8,701 bases of DNA, taken from Clostridiales bacterium (GTDB lineage: Bacteria > Bacillota > Clostridia > Lachnospirales > CAG-274). The notes below the pieces were generated by a model. The model made no database searches and was not told the DNA's origin. It saw only the letters and a program-made list of their open reading frames with translations. The stretch's first letter is position 1; every line of letters starts with the position of its first letter. Shown piece after piece: positions 1 to 7,894 of the stretch. A program made the translations under genes and the position numbers. The stretch is from contig JAJQCI010000275.1 in the NCBI GenBank assembly GCA_021202835.1, forward strand, positions 1 to 8,701, written 5' to 3'.

Positions 1-51
1 ATTATTTTATCACATTTTTTTGCACTTGTCAATCTTATGTAGACACTATCT

Positions 52-57
52 AGGAGG
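52..57 (+). promoter_or_regulatory. Shine-Dalgarno deciding the TTG start at 65
   Basis: AGGAGG lies 7 nt upstream of TTG 65. It is what places the start of the small HTH gene at 65 rather than at the upstream in-frame TTG at 20. Confidence 0.8.
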
Positions 58-64
58 AATTAAT

Positions 65-265
65 TTGAATCAAGAAGAATTAAGAAACAAACTTATAACA
101 ACAGCTCAAAACGGACTGACTATGTTATCCGTATCAAAAAGAACGGGAATATCAAGCCCTATATTATCTCAGTTTAAAAATGGCAAGGTATGCTTAACAG
201 AAAACGATGCCGAAAAATTAGGCAAATATCTGTCACAGGTATATATACCGACTGAAATAATATAA
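65..265 (+). CDS. Small Xre/Cro-like helix-turn-helix DNA-binding protein (66 aa)
   Basis: This is a 66-aa basic, all-helical protein that probably binds DNA as a dimer and regulates transcription of the element. A helix-turn-helix can be read at about residues 18-40: a first helix LTMLSVSKRTG, a turn at GIS, and a recognition helix SSPILSQFKNGK. It is followed by a helix with TENDAEKLGKYL, as in Cro/C1-type and Xre proteins. The start is TTG at 65 because a full AGGAGG lies 7 nt upstream; an in-frame TTG at 20 would put the SD inside the coding region. The protein is about the minimum size for a one-domain Cro/Ner-like regulator and has no dimerisation or peptidase domain. The stop lies 12 nt before the next gene, so the two are probably co-transcribed. 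A regulator directly ahead of tail genes is unusual. The fold call is fairly secure; the target and role are unknown. Confidence 0.75.
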   Translation: MNQEELRNKLITTAQNGLTMLSVSKRTGISSPILSQFKNGKVCLTENDAEKLGKYLSQVYIPTEII

Positions 266-277
266 AAAGAACAGAAT

Positions 278-721
278 ATGTTGGACATAGATATAAGCAA
301 AGTGCGATTGAACAACGGTATGACGATTGAAGAAATGCTTAAAAGTGAAGCAAACCGTTTTTTGAAAATATTACAGGAAGAAATAAGCGAATGGTACACA
401 CTTTACAGACCGCAGGTGTATAACCGTACATTTAACACGCTTAAATCTATTTATGCCGAAGATATAGTTGATGTCAGCTCTTCGGGGATGAATTTAGAGG
501 TTAGAATAAAGTACACAAATTTAGCTTTTCATAATTCAATATTCGGCGGTGAGGACGCCAATACGCTGCTGCTTATGAACTGCGGATATGCGGTTAAAAG
601 CGGTTGGCACAAGAACATACCGAACTTCGGCTTCAGGGCAGGAGGAAACTTTTTAGAAAAAGCGGTTGAACGCTTCCAAAAGGATAATATATTCGGAATA
701 ACAATTAAGACGAATTATTAA
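278..721 (+). CDS. HK97-gp10-like phage head-tail/tail component (147 aa)
   Basis: This is a 147-aa protein resembling HK97 gp10-like proteins of siphophages, which act at the head-tail junction or in tail completion. The N-terminal half is helical with a run of aromatic residues (EWYTLYRPQVYNRT, about residues 38-51). The middle has alternating beta-like segments, including LEVRIKYTNLAFHNS. The C-terminal half carries the pattern I associate with this family: LMNCGYAVKSGWHKNIPNFG, then FRAGGNFLEKAVERF and a closing beta strand. The length (130-150 aa) fits. ATG 278 has only a weak purine-rich stretch upstream (AAAAAGAACAG), so translation may be coupled to the HTH gene ending 12 nt earlier. 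The next ORF begins within 15 nt of the stop. A tail terminator and a major tail protein normally separate a gp10-like gene from the TMP; both are absent here. The assignment rests on remembered family patterns, so it is moderate. Confidence 0.6.
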   Translation: MLDIDISKVRLNNGMTIEEMLKSEANRFLKILQEEISEWYTLYRPQVYNRTFNTLKSIYAEDIVDVSSSGMNLEVRIKYTNLAFHNSIFGGEDANTLLLMNCGYAVKSGWHKNIPNFGFRAGGNFLEKAVERFQKDNIFGITIKTNY

Positions 722-732
722 AGGAAGTGATT
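721..732 (+). promoter_or_regulatory. Near-perfect Shine-Dalgarno pointing to an ATA codon at 736
   Basis: AAGGAAGTGATT differs from the full 16S complement AAGGAGGTGATC at only two positions. Its AGGAAG core (722-727) lies 8 nt before ATA 736, which is ideal spacing. GTG 727 lies inside the core and cannot be used efficiently. The site therefore implies that the original TMP start was at 736. Confidence 0.7.
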
Positions 733-1089
733 ATCATAGACGAAAACAATCTGTTTACTTTGGGGCTTGACATATCGGCCACAAAGGAACTAATGACACA
801 ACAGCTAAAACAAATAGCAAAAGAATTATCAGACAGTCAGGTTATGAAAATTACCTGTACAATAGACAGAAGCGAAACACAAAGAAAAATTTCGCAGCAA
901 CTCAGCAATTTAACACAAAACAGCAATTCCCGAAAATCAGGCAGTATTAAGATTACCGCAGATACACGAAATGCCTTGGCAAATATCAAATCCGTAAACA
1001 ACAGCCTTTTATCAACAACGAAAACCGCCAAAACTTTCGGCGAGGTGGTAAAAGCTCTTTCAATTTCAGTGTATATCTTACAATCGTAA
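727..1089 (+). CDS. Tape measure protein, N-terminal fragment (frame 1)
   Basis: This is the N-terminal piece of the TMP, 120 aa if started at GTG 727 and 117 aa if started at 736. It is polar and helical, with a pattern typical of TMP N-termini: FTLGLDISATKEL, then LKQIAKELSD, then ADTRNALANIKSVN. The frame ends at TAA 1087-1089, just after KTFGEVVKALSI. The last residues before that stop (SVYILQS) are probably out of frame: putting one T back into the TTT run at 1064-1066 gives ALSIFSVYLTIVREIRKILG, which runs straight into the next fragment. GTG 727 overlaps the SD (721-732), so it is a poor start. The better-spaced codon is ATA 736, which would give MDENNLFTLGLD. On its own this fragment is unlikely to function. 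Confidence 0.6.
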   Translation: MIIIDENNLFTLGLDISATKELMTQQLKQIAKELSDSQVMKITCTIDRSETQRKISQQLSNLTQNSNSRKSGSIKITADTRNALANIKSVNNSLLSTTKTAKTFGEVVKALSISVYILQS

Positions 1090-1118
1090 GAGAAATCAGA
1101 AAAATATTAGGAAGTGCA

Positions 1119-2246
1119 ATGACAAATGCTATAGAGGCTGTTAAGGATTATGACAATTCAATAACAAATCTTCGCATGGCTACCAACGGAACATATGAGG
1201 AAACAAGAAAGCTTGTAGACACCTATAATGAAATGGGTAAGGCTTTGGGAGCAACAACCTCAGAGGTAAGCGAAGCCGCCGATGCTTGGTTGAGACAGGG
1301 CAATTCCATAAGCGAAACAAATACACTTATAAAGGATTCTATGATACTGTCTAAAGTAGGTCAGTTGGAATCCGCAGACGCCACACAATATCTCACCTCG
1401 GCGATGAAAGGCTATAAGCTTTCGGCTGATGATGCTCTCGGAGTAGTGGACAAGCTTACAGCCGTTGACCTTGTATCGGCTACAGATGCAGGAGGTTTAG
1501 CCGAAGCTATGTCAAGAACAGCTACAACCGCTGATATGGCAGGGGTAAGCATGGACAAGCTTCTCGGATATTTGGCCGTTACAGGTGAAGTAACTCAAAA
1601 ATCAATGTCAAGCATAGGTGAAGGTTTTAAAACGATTTTTACAAGAATGTCTGATATTAAGTTGAATAAACTCGAACTCGTTGACGAGGACGGAACAACC
1701 GAAACCTTAAGCGATGTTGAGCTTACACTTAAAAATGTAGGCATTGATTTGCGAAAAACCGTAACGGAATATAACAGCTATGAGGAAATCCTTGATTCTT
1801 TGGCGGCTAAGTGGGACACACTGAACCAAGTACAGCAAAATGCACTTACAAAGGCTTTTGCCGGAACAAGACAGGGCGAAAATTTCCGTGTGCTTATGGA
1901 AAACTATGACAAAGCCGCAGAATACAGCAATGTAGCAGCGGACAGTTTAGGCACGGCGGAGGAAAAGTTCAATGCTTATCTTAATTCGATAGAGGCAAAA
2001 ACAAAGTCCTTACAGGCAAATTTTGAGAGCCTTGCCAATAATACCATATCTACAGGTATGATAGGCGGCATAATCGACGCCACATCAGCCGTTATAAATC
2101 TCATTGATAAAACTCAGGTTTTAAAAGGAACTTTAACAGGGCTTGCAGTAGCAGGAACAATAAAGACTTTCAGTACATTATCCGCTTGTATAGTTAAAAC
2201 AGCAAGCCCAAATGTCGGATTTCAATGCTGCATTGACTATGCTTAA
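1119..2246 (+). CDS. Tape measure protein, conserved core fragment (frame 3)
   Basis: This piece holds the conserved TMP core found in siphophage tape measures. Visible signatures are AVKDYDNSITNLRMATNG near the start (from about residue 7), then LGATTSEVSEAADAWLRQG (about 43-61), GFKTIFTRMSDIKL (about 169-182) and FAGTRQGENFRVLMENYDKA (247-266). Near the end are hydrophobic stretches TISTGMIGGIIDATSAVI and LTGLAVAGTIKTF, thought to interact with membrane or chaperone in TMPs. In-frame coding extends upstream of the ATG (TIVREIRKILGSA is readable from about 1080), so ATG 1119 is internal to the real gene. It does have AGGAAG 4 nt upstream and could act as a weak restart. The tail ACIVKTASPNVGFQCCIDYA up to TAA 2244-2246 looks out of frame after about KTAS, because MSDFNAALTML in frame 1 is the natural continuation. 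Confidence 0.75.
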   Translation: MTNAIEAVKDYDNSITNLRMATNGTYEETRKLVDTYNEMGKALGATTSEVSEAADAWLRQGNSISETNTLIKDSMILSKVGQLESADATQYLTSAMKGYKLSADDALGVVDKLTAVDLVSATDAGGLAEAMSRTATTADMAGVSMDKLLGYLAVTGEVTQKSMSSIGEGFKTIFTRMSDIKLNKLELVDEDGTTETLSDVELTLKNVGIDLRKTVTEYNSYEEILDSLAAKWDTLNQVQQNALTKAFAGTRQGENFRVLMENYDKAAEYSNVAADSLGTAEEKFNAYLNSIEAKTKSLQANFESLANNTISTGMIGGIIDATSAVINLIDKTQVLKGTLTGLAVAGTIKTFSTLSACIVKTASPNVGFQCCIDYA

Positions 2247-5200
2247 GACGGGCACTGTAAATAGTACAGGGGGTATGAATCAGTTAATCACGCTGACAAA
2301 CAATCTTTCCGTAAGTCAGTTAAAGACCGTATTGTCTTCACAATCCCTGTCAACAGCACAGAAAACCGCAATCCTTACATCGAGGGGCTTAAGCCAAGCG
2401 GAAGCCGAAGTCGTTTTAACCTCAATGGGATTGACAACGGCACAAAACGGAGCAGCAGCTTCTACAGTTACATTATCAAATGCCTTTAAAGGCTTATGGG
2501 CAACTCTGAAAGCTAATCCTCTTATATTGGTTGCCACAGCTGTAACCGCCGTTGTTTCGGTTTATTCAGCCTTAAAACAAAAAGCCGAAGAAGCAAGACA
2601 GGCCGCTTTAGAAGCAGGTGAGGCCGCTAAAACCGAAGCCCAAAATATAACGGATTTATATAAATCCTACAGTGAAGCTAAATCTGCCTATGATTCAAAT
2701 ACGGGCTCGAAAGAAAGCCTAGAAGAAGCAACGGATTCATTGCTTACGGCATTGGGCTATGAAAAATCGGCTGTTGACGACCTTATAGAAAAATACGGAA
2801 ATCTTGACGAAGCTATACGAAACGTAACTATGGATACCATAGCCGAAAAGAGAACGGAACTTACACAGGACTATGAAGCCACTAAAGAACAATTGGAAGA
2901 AAATGCTAAAACAGGTTGGTTAGATACCGCTATGGGCGACTATATGTTTACCTTGTCCCTCGGCAAGGGTGACGAAGCCGATATGATAAAGAATATACTT
3001 GCAAATGCAAATATAGCATACGGCGAAGGCTTTGGTTCAGCTATGCTCGGCGGTGATTTGATTATAGGTGACCCCTCATCTGTTGAAGGCATACAAGAAA
3101 TGTATGAATACCTGCTTAAAGCAAGAGAAGCCTTGGAAGCGGAAATCGGAAACTTGTATACAAGAGAGGAATTATCCGAAACCACAGTTTATAGGGAAAT
3201 TTCCGATAAGCTGAATACCCTCAAATCCTCATATGAAGACATAGAGGAATATATCAGTAACATAAATTCCCTTACAGCTTTTGAAGAAATAACAAAGGGC
3301 TTAAAAGAAAACGGCATACCCGAAACACAGGAGGAATTCGACAATTTAAGAGACAGCATTATAGACGCAGCCGAAAGCAGCGGCGAATTTGTGGGTTCAC
3401 AGGAGGATATTGAAAATGCCGTAGACAATACCCTTGCGGAATTCCCCGAGCTTGTAAGCTTTACAAAGGATTATGCCGATACGGTAGATGAGATATCGGG
3501 TAAAAGCGTTGATGTTTCATTTAACGATACGGTTACACAGCTTGACGGACTTACAAAGGGCTTAAATGCCATAAGTACGGCTTATTCCAACATACAGGAA
3601 AACGGAAAGCTTGATTTCAGTGATATTTCTTCCATTACAGAAAATTTAAGTGACGTAGAGGGACTTGGCACTTATATAGAAAACATACAAAATGCCACAG
3701 GTAATGCAGAGCAAATGAAAACAGCTGTTTCAGACCTTACAAATGCCTATATAGAACAAAGCGGAATTTTGGACAGCCTTAATGAAGGCAATGCAAGCTT
3801 AATAGCCTCATTTCTTGAAGAACAGGGCATAACCAATGCCACAGCGGTTGTACAAAACAGGCTTGCTTTAAATATGGCAGAGACAGCAGCCAAAACAGGC
3901 GATTTCACAGATGCTACATGGAATAATATAGCCGCTCAATTGGAAGAATGTGGGGCTTTAGGTAACGTAGGGGTAAGCGTTGCGGATTTACAGACGGCCT
4001 ATGTTACGGCTCAATCGGCTATGTCAGCCGCCGTTTCAAGCGGAGCAATAGCAAGGCTTGGTATATTACAGTCGGAATTAGAGGGTATTCAAACTCTTGC
4101 ACAAGCCTATGCTATGCTTGGCGGTTCAAGATTAGCTTCGGTAGGTTCGGCCATTACCGATACAAGCGGAAATCAAAGAGCTATGACCTCTGCTGATATT
4201 TTTCAACAAACAGCTATTACAGCAGATGAAGCATCATTTATCGGAGCGGCACAGGCAATTATCGGTGCTAAAGACGCAATAAATGCCCTTAAAATTGATA
4301 CTAATGTAGGCGGTGCAGGTGGCGGCGGTTCGTCAGGCGGCAGCGGTGGTAGTGGCGGCTCAGGCGGCGGAAGCAGTTCGACACCTAAGACAAATGACAA
4401 CTACTACAATTATTTTGAAGCTCTTATAGATGACTACAAAAAGGGTGTAGAAAAATATCAGGACGAAATAGAGAAAACAGATGAAAAAATGGAGGAAGCT
4501 CTTGAAAACAATGATTATGAGTTATATCAGGAGCTAAAAGCCGAAAGGGAGCAAAAATCACAGGAATACAGAGATTATCTTGCGAAAGCTTCCGCAGATG
4601 TACGCTCAAAAGCGGAAGAAGAAATATATCCTATTGTTTATAAATATGCTCCCCAATTAGAAGGAACAACAATTGATGAATGGTCAGAACAGACCTTACT
4701 TGATATTCAAAAGCGTGTAGATGATAAAATAGTAGATATGGAAAACAGCGGTGCCGATACCGCAGAAATTGAAGCTACGAGGAAAGAAGCCGAAGAATTG
4801 ATGGAAACCCTTGAAACAGCCTTTGATTTAGTAGGCAATGAAAACGGCGAGGGCGAATGGGCTGAAGCTTGGGGTGAAGAAGCCGAAACCGCAAAAGAGA
4901 GAGTTCAAACAGAATATGACGAATTGCTTGAATATTTTGAAAGACAGCTTCAGGAAGTATCAGACGAAGCGGATTCTATTAATAATGAAATTTCTCTTAT
5001 AGAGGCTCAGGGCTATGAGGCTAATGACAGTTTAACCCGACAGCTTATAGAGAATAAAGAACAGGAAAACGCCATACTTGAAACACAGCTTGAACAATTA
5101 CAGGCATTTATAGCCGAGGGCATAGCTTTAGGGGCGATTGTAGAGGGTTCGGATGATTGGTATGAATATATGCAGGGCGTTGCCGATATTACAAATAAAA

Positions 5201-7827
5201 TCGCCGAAAATGAAGTAGATATTGCCGGATGGACAAAAGACCTTGACGAGGTTGACCGTCATGCTTCTATATTTGAGAAAACTTTGAGCATGATTTCGGA
5301 CACCATAAGTAAGATTAGCACACTTGCTTCAAGCTCATTTAAGTCATTCTCATCTAAGAAGAGTTATATTACACAAGAGATAACAGCAATTAAAAACGCC
5401 ATGAGTGCCGTAAGTAATGAGACTGCTTATTTACAGGAACAACTTGACGGTCTTGGCTTATCCGATGACATAGTAGCAGCCATTAAAGACGGTACTATAG
5501 ATGCTCTTGCTATAGAAGACTCTGCTTTATCGGAAAAGGTTCAAGACGGTATAACATATTGGGACGAAATCCTCGAACGTCAGTCAGACAGTATAGACTA
5601 CGCCGAACAATTAGCCTCAGCATATCAAGACCTATTCAATAATGTTTCCTCTAAATATGAATCCATTACAAACCAACTTGAACTTAACATAAGCCTTATC
5701 GAACAGGCGATTTCCATGACGGAAACACAGGGTTATTTAACAAGTGGCTCTTACTACGAAGAATTGATTTCTTTAGAGGAAGAAAACTTATCTCAATTAA
5801 AAGCCCAAAAATCTGAGTTGGAATCAGCCTTTAAAACCGCTGTAAGTTCAGGCGGCATTGAAAAAGGTTCAGACGCTTGGAACGAAATGCAATCCTCTAT
5901 CAACGATGTAACCTCGGCGATTTGGGATTGTGAAGCTGCTATTCTTGAATACGAAGCTACAATTCGAGAGCTTGATTGGAGCAACTTCGACTATCTACAG
6001 GAAACTATCTCTGAAATTACCGAAGAAGCAGATTTCCTTATTGACCTGTTGAGTTATTCAGATTTGTATGACGATTCGGGGAATATAACAGATGAAGGCT
6101 TGGCGACTTTAGGTCTTCACGGTCTGAATTACAACACCTATATGGAACAAGCAGCGAAATATGCGGAAGAATTAGCTGAGATTGAGGAAGAGTTAGCCGA
6201 TGACGAATATAATACCGATTTATTGGAACGCAGACAGGAGCTTTTAGAGGCTCAGCGTGATTCGATTTTGGCGGCTGAAGAAGAGAAAGAAGCTATTAAG
6301 GATTTGGTTGAGGACGGTATAGATGCAGAGCTTGATGCTTTACAGGAGTTGATAGACAAGTATACCGATTATTTAGACGAAGTGGAAGACTTGTACGAAT
6401 ATCAAAAGGACATAGCAGACCAGACTTCGGACATAGCTTCTATCAGAAAACAGCTTGCGGCTTACGCTAACGACACTTCCGAGGAGACAAAGGCGAAAAT
6501 TCAACAGTTACAGGTTGACCTTGAAGAAGCCGAGGAGGATTTAGCCGAAACACAGTATAAGCAGTATATATCTGATATGAAGAAACTGCTGAACAATCTC
6601 TATGACGAATACGAGGAGCTTCTCAATTCTCAGCTTGATGATATAGACACGCTTATAGAAAATGTGATTTCACAGGTAAATTCAAGTTCAAGCGATATAA
6701 TGACCACTCTCGAAACCGTTTCGGAGAATGTAGGTTATACACTTACGGACGAAATGACCTCTATATGGACACCTCTCACAGATGAAACCGGGGAAATTTC
6801 GGACGTGCTTACTACATACAGCAATAATATGGCGGCAAGTATGACTACGCTGCAATCTACGGTTGAAAATATCGTTACTAAGATTGACGAAATGATTGAG
6901 GCTGCGGACGATTTAGCTTCGGACTACATAAGTTCGGCAAGCAGCGACAGCACGGCTACAAGTACAGGTTCGGGAAGTTCAAGCAGTAGTTCGTCTACAA
7001 CAACCAACAAAACTACAACCACAACCTCGGGAACAACAAGTTCGTCTTCGAGTTCTAGCAGTTCTTCCATAAAGATGACAGACAGCACAGCCCTCAAAGC
7101 TTTGGCGGCTTTAGCAAGCGGCAAGGGCAACTACCTGAACAAGATTTACGACTACAAGAACGTAGGTCAGCAGGACGCTTTGGCGAAGACGGCAAGCACG
7201 GGCAAACGTACATACTTCGCCTGGAAAAACGCAAACAACGGAGAGTATACGGCTTATTATGTTGTTTCGGGCGACACCATGGCTTACGGAAAGACAGTAC
7301 TCGGCACATACGCTACAGGTACAAAGTATAACCCCAAAGCAGGTGATTACCTTGTAGACGAAGAAGGTGCCGAGCTTATTGCTCATAATAGTAGTGGACG
7401 TATAACAAGTCTTGAAGTCGGAGACAGAGTTTTCAATTCGGGCGAAACTGCAAATTTAGCGGACAATCTTGAAGCTATGGCAAACTCTGAGTGGACAAAC
7501 CTCGAAGACACTGACTTCTACAAGAATTATATAGATGGCATTGTAAGCGGATTGCCCTATACAACACCTGTTTTCAATACACCCTCTATAAGTGACATTG
7601 TACCCTCTTACGGTGATTTAGCGGAAACCAATGACAGTGTTGTGGTTTACAATTACACTGTAGAGGACATAACATTGCCGAATGTACAGCACGCAGATGA
7701 ATTATACAGTGAGATTATGAATATGGCGAAAAAGGATAATAAATTTACAAAGCTGATACAAACCGTAACGGCAAGCAGCTTAGACAGCCGAAAGAACAGC
7801 AAAGCAAAAAATAATATACAATTTTAA
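2212..7827 (+). CDS. Tape measure protein, main body and C-terminus (1,871 aa, frame 1)
   Basis: This is the major part of the TMP. A hydrophobic segment follows GLWATLKANP at residues about 102-120, in the place where TMPs usually carry putative membrane helices. A long helical region leads to a Gly/Ser linker (700-723). Then come two related helical repeats, about 926-1033 and 1158-1267, each with QGY, a G-I-x-x-GS motif, D/N-W or A-W, and a C-terminal helix. A charged coiled coil at about 1396-1483 (SIRKQLAAYANDTSEETKAK and following) matches a pattern I recall from many Clostridia TMPs. A Ser/Thr-rich spacer (1574-1619) precedes the C-terminal domain. Residues 1702-1743 hold KAGDYLVDEEGAELIAHNS followed by LEVGDRVFNSGE, a common TMP C-terminal motif. 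ATG 2212 has no SD and overlaps the previous fragment by 35 nt in another frame, so it is an internal codon, not a true start. The ORF ends at TAA 7825-7827. Confidence 0.85.
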   Translation: MSDFNAALTMLKTGTVNSTGGMNQLITLTNNLSVSQLKTVLSSQSLSTAQKTAILTSRGLSQAEAEVVLTSMGLTTAQNGAAASTVTLSNAFKGLWATLKANPLILVATAVTAVVSVYSALKQKAEEARQAALEAGEAAKTEAQNITDLYKSYSEAKSAYDSNTGSKESLEEATDSLLTALGYEKSAVDDLIEKYGNLDEAIRNVTMDTIAEKRTELTQDYEATKEQLEENAKTGWLDTAMGDYMFTLSLGKGDEADMIKNILANANIAYGEGFGSAMLGGDLIIGDPSSVEGIQEMYEYLLKAREALEAEIGNLYTREELSETTVYREISDKLNTLKSSYEDIEEYISNINSLTAFEEITKGLKENGIPETQEEFDNLRDSIIDAAESSGEFVGSQEDIENAVDNTLAEFPELVSFTKDYADTVDEISGKSVDVSFNDTVTQLDGLTKGLNAISTAYSNIQENGKLDFSDISSITENLSDVEGLGTYIENIQNATGNAEQMKTAVSDLTNAYIEQSGILDSLNEGNASLIASFLEEQGITNATAVVQNRLALNMAETAAKTGDFTDATWNNIAAQLEECGALGNVGVSVADLQTAYVTAQSAMSAAVSSGAIARLGILQSELEGIQTLAQAYAMLGGSRLASVGSAITDTSGNQRAMTSADIFQQTAITADEASFIGAAQAIIGAKDAINALKIDTNVGGAGGGGSSGGSGGSGGSGGGSSSTPKTNDNYYNYFEALIDDYKKGVEKYQDEIEKTDEKMEEALENNDYELYQELKAEREQKSQEYRDYLAKASADVRSKAEEEIYPIVYKYAPQLEGTTIDEWSEQTLLDIQKRVDDKIVDMENSGADTAEIEATRKEAEELMETLETAFDLVGNENGEGEWAEAWGEEAETAKERVQTEYDELLEYFERQLQEVSDEADSINNEISLIEAQGYEANDSLTRQLIENKEQENAILETQLEQLQAFIAEGIALGAIVEGSDDWYEYMQGVADITNKIAENEVDIAGWTKDLDEVDRHASIFEKTLSMISDTISKISTLASSSFKSFSSKKSYITQEITAIKNAMSAVSNETAYLQEQLDGLGLSDDIVAAIKDGTIDALAIEDSALSEKVQDGITYWDEILERQSDSIDYAEQLASAYQDLFNNVSSKYESITNQLELNISLIEQAISMTETQGYLTSGSYYEELISLEEENLSQLKAQKSELESAFKTAVSSGGIEKGSDAWNEMQSSINDVTSAIWDCEAAILEYEATIRELDWSNFDYLQETISEITEEADFLIDLLSYSDLYDDSGNITDEGLATLGLHGLNYNTYMEQAAKYAEELAEIEEELADDEYNTDLLERRQELLEAQRDSILAAEEEKEAIKDLVEDGIDAELDALQELIDKYTDYLDEVEDLYEYQKDIADQTSDIASIRKQLAAYANDTSEETKAKIQQLQVDLEEAEEDLAETQYKQYISDMKKLLNNLYDEYEELLNSQLDDIDTLIENVISQVNSSSSDIMTTLETVSENVGYTLTDEMTSIWTPLTDETGEISDVLTTYSNNMAASMTTLQSTVENIVTKIDEMIEAADDLASDYISSASSDSTATSTGSGSSSSSSSTTTNKTTTTTSGTTSSSSSSSSSSIKMTDSTALKALAALASGKGNYLNKIYDYKNVGQQDALAKTASTGKRTYFAWKNANNGEYTAYYVVSGDTMAYGKTVLGTYATGTKYNPKAGDYLVDEEGAELIAHNSSGRITSLEVGDRVFNSGETANLADNLEAMANSEWTNLEDTDFYKNYIDGIVSGLPYTTPVFNTPSISDIVPSYGDLAETNDSVVVYNYTVEDITLPNVQHADELYSEIMNMAKKDNKFTKLIQTVTASSLDSRKNSKAKNNIQF
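4309..4380 (+). repeat. Gly/Ser-rich linker coding repeat in the tape measure gene
   Basis: GGC/GGT/AGC/TCA codons encode 24 residues, nearly all glycine or serine (residues 700-723 of the 1,871-aa ORF). The stretch is GC-rich in an AT-rich gene. It looks like a flexible linker between the core half of the TMP and the coiled-coil half. Confidence 0.85.
4987..6010 (+). repeat. Two diverged internal protein repeats in the tape measure
   Basis: Two units at about 4987-5310 and 5683-6010 share an order of motifs. Each has ISLIE, then QGY, a leucine-rich helix, a G-I/GAI motif, GS-D-W or GS-D-A-W, a D(I/V)T helix, and a closing charged helix. Unit 1 reads EGSDDWYEYMQGVADITNKI; unit 2 reads KGSDAWNEMQSSINDVTSAI. 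They are similar in protein sequence but not obviously at DNA level, so the duplication is old. Such modular helical repeats are known to change TMP length. Confidence 0.65.
6931..7068 (+). repeat. Ser/Thr-rich low-complexity linker in the tape measure
   Basis: Residues 1574-1619 of the main TMP ORF are almost all Ser or Thr, ending in a run of ten serines. Mixed serine codons (TCG, TCT, AGT, AGC, TCC) are used, so this is not a simple DNA triplet expansion. It separates the coiled coil from the C-terminal domain and could be a flexible or protease-sensitive hinge. Confidence 0.8.
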
Positions 7828-7832
7828 TATAC

Positions 7833-7856
7833 GGGGGCAGAAACCTCTCTGCCCTC
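7833..7856 (+). terminator. GC-rich hairpin after the tape measure gene, possible weak terminator
   Basis: GGGCAGA (7835-7841) pairs perfectly with TCTGCCC (7848-7854) around a 6-nt loop AACCTC. A G-T wobble (7834/7855) and a G-C pair (7833/7856) extend the stem to 9. It starts 5 nt after the TMP stop. No T-tract follows, so it may be a weak or RNA-stabilising terminator, or only a 3' end barrier, rather than a classical terminator. Confidence 0.55.
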
Positions 7857-7882
7857 TTACATATAAAAGAATAAGAACATAC

Positions 7883-7887
7883 GGAGG
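7883..7887 (+). promoter_or_regulatory. Shine-Dalgarno deciding the GTG start at 7895
   Basis: GGAGG lies 7 nt before GTG 7895. The sequence GGAGGAATTAA at 7883-7893 is identical to that at 53-63 in front of the HTH gene. Confidence 0.75.
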
Positions 7888-7894
7888 AATTAAA

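Larger units (their letters stand above)
727..7827 (+). pseudogene. Phage tail tape measure protein gene interrupted by two opposite frameshifts
   Basis: The three reading-frame pieces across this span form one TMP of about 2,363-2,366 aa. It would run along the inside of the tail tube, set tail length during assembly and be ejected ahead of the DNA. Domain order: N-terminal coiled coil, TMP core (1119-2190), hydrophobic segment (2515-2571), helical region, Gly/Ser linker (4309-4380), two related helical repeats (4987-5310 and 5683-6010), a long charged coiled coil (about 6397-6660), a Ser/Thr-rich linker (6931-7068), and a compact C-terminal domain. Reading passes from frame 1 to frame 3 near 1062-1070 (one base missing) and returns to frame 1 near 2194-2211 (one base extra), so the total length is unchanged. 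No peptidase or lysozyme domain is visible. At about 0.15 nm per residue the intact protein would suggest a tail near 350 nm (inference from the usual TMP length rule). If the frameshifts are sequencing errors, the gene is intact apart from its start codon. Confidence 0.85.

Noticed and set aside
20..50. Promoter or operator before the HTH gene (TTGCAC/TTGTCA, and TGTC...GACA)
   Set aside because: No -10 box with correct spacing follows either -35-like hexamer, and the inverted repeat is only 4 bp.
20..64. Upstream extension of the HTH gene to the in-frame TTG at 20
   Set aside because: It would place AGGAGG (52-57) inside the coding region and has no SD of its own; the TTG at 65 fits the SD spacing.
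1026..1089. Programmed -1 frameshift joining the first two tape measure pieces
   Set aside because: No X XXY YYZ slippery heptamer in the right frame within the overlap; a one-base loss in the TTT run explains the join better.
7111..7386. Minus-strand ORFs opposite the tape measure and other genes
   Set aside because: They lie wholly opposite well-supported coding sequence, have low-complexity or cysteine-rich translations, and show no SD pattern; the one at 7111-7386 is opposite the TMP C-terminus.
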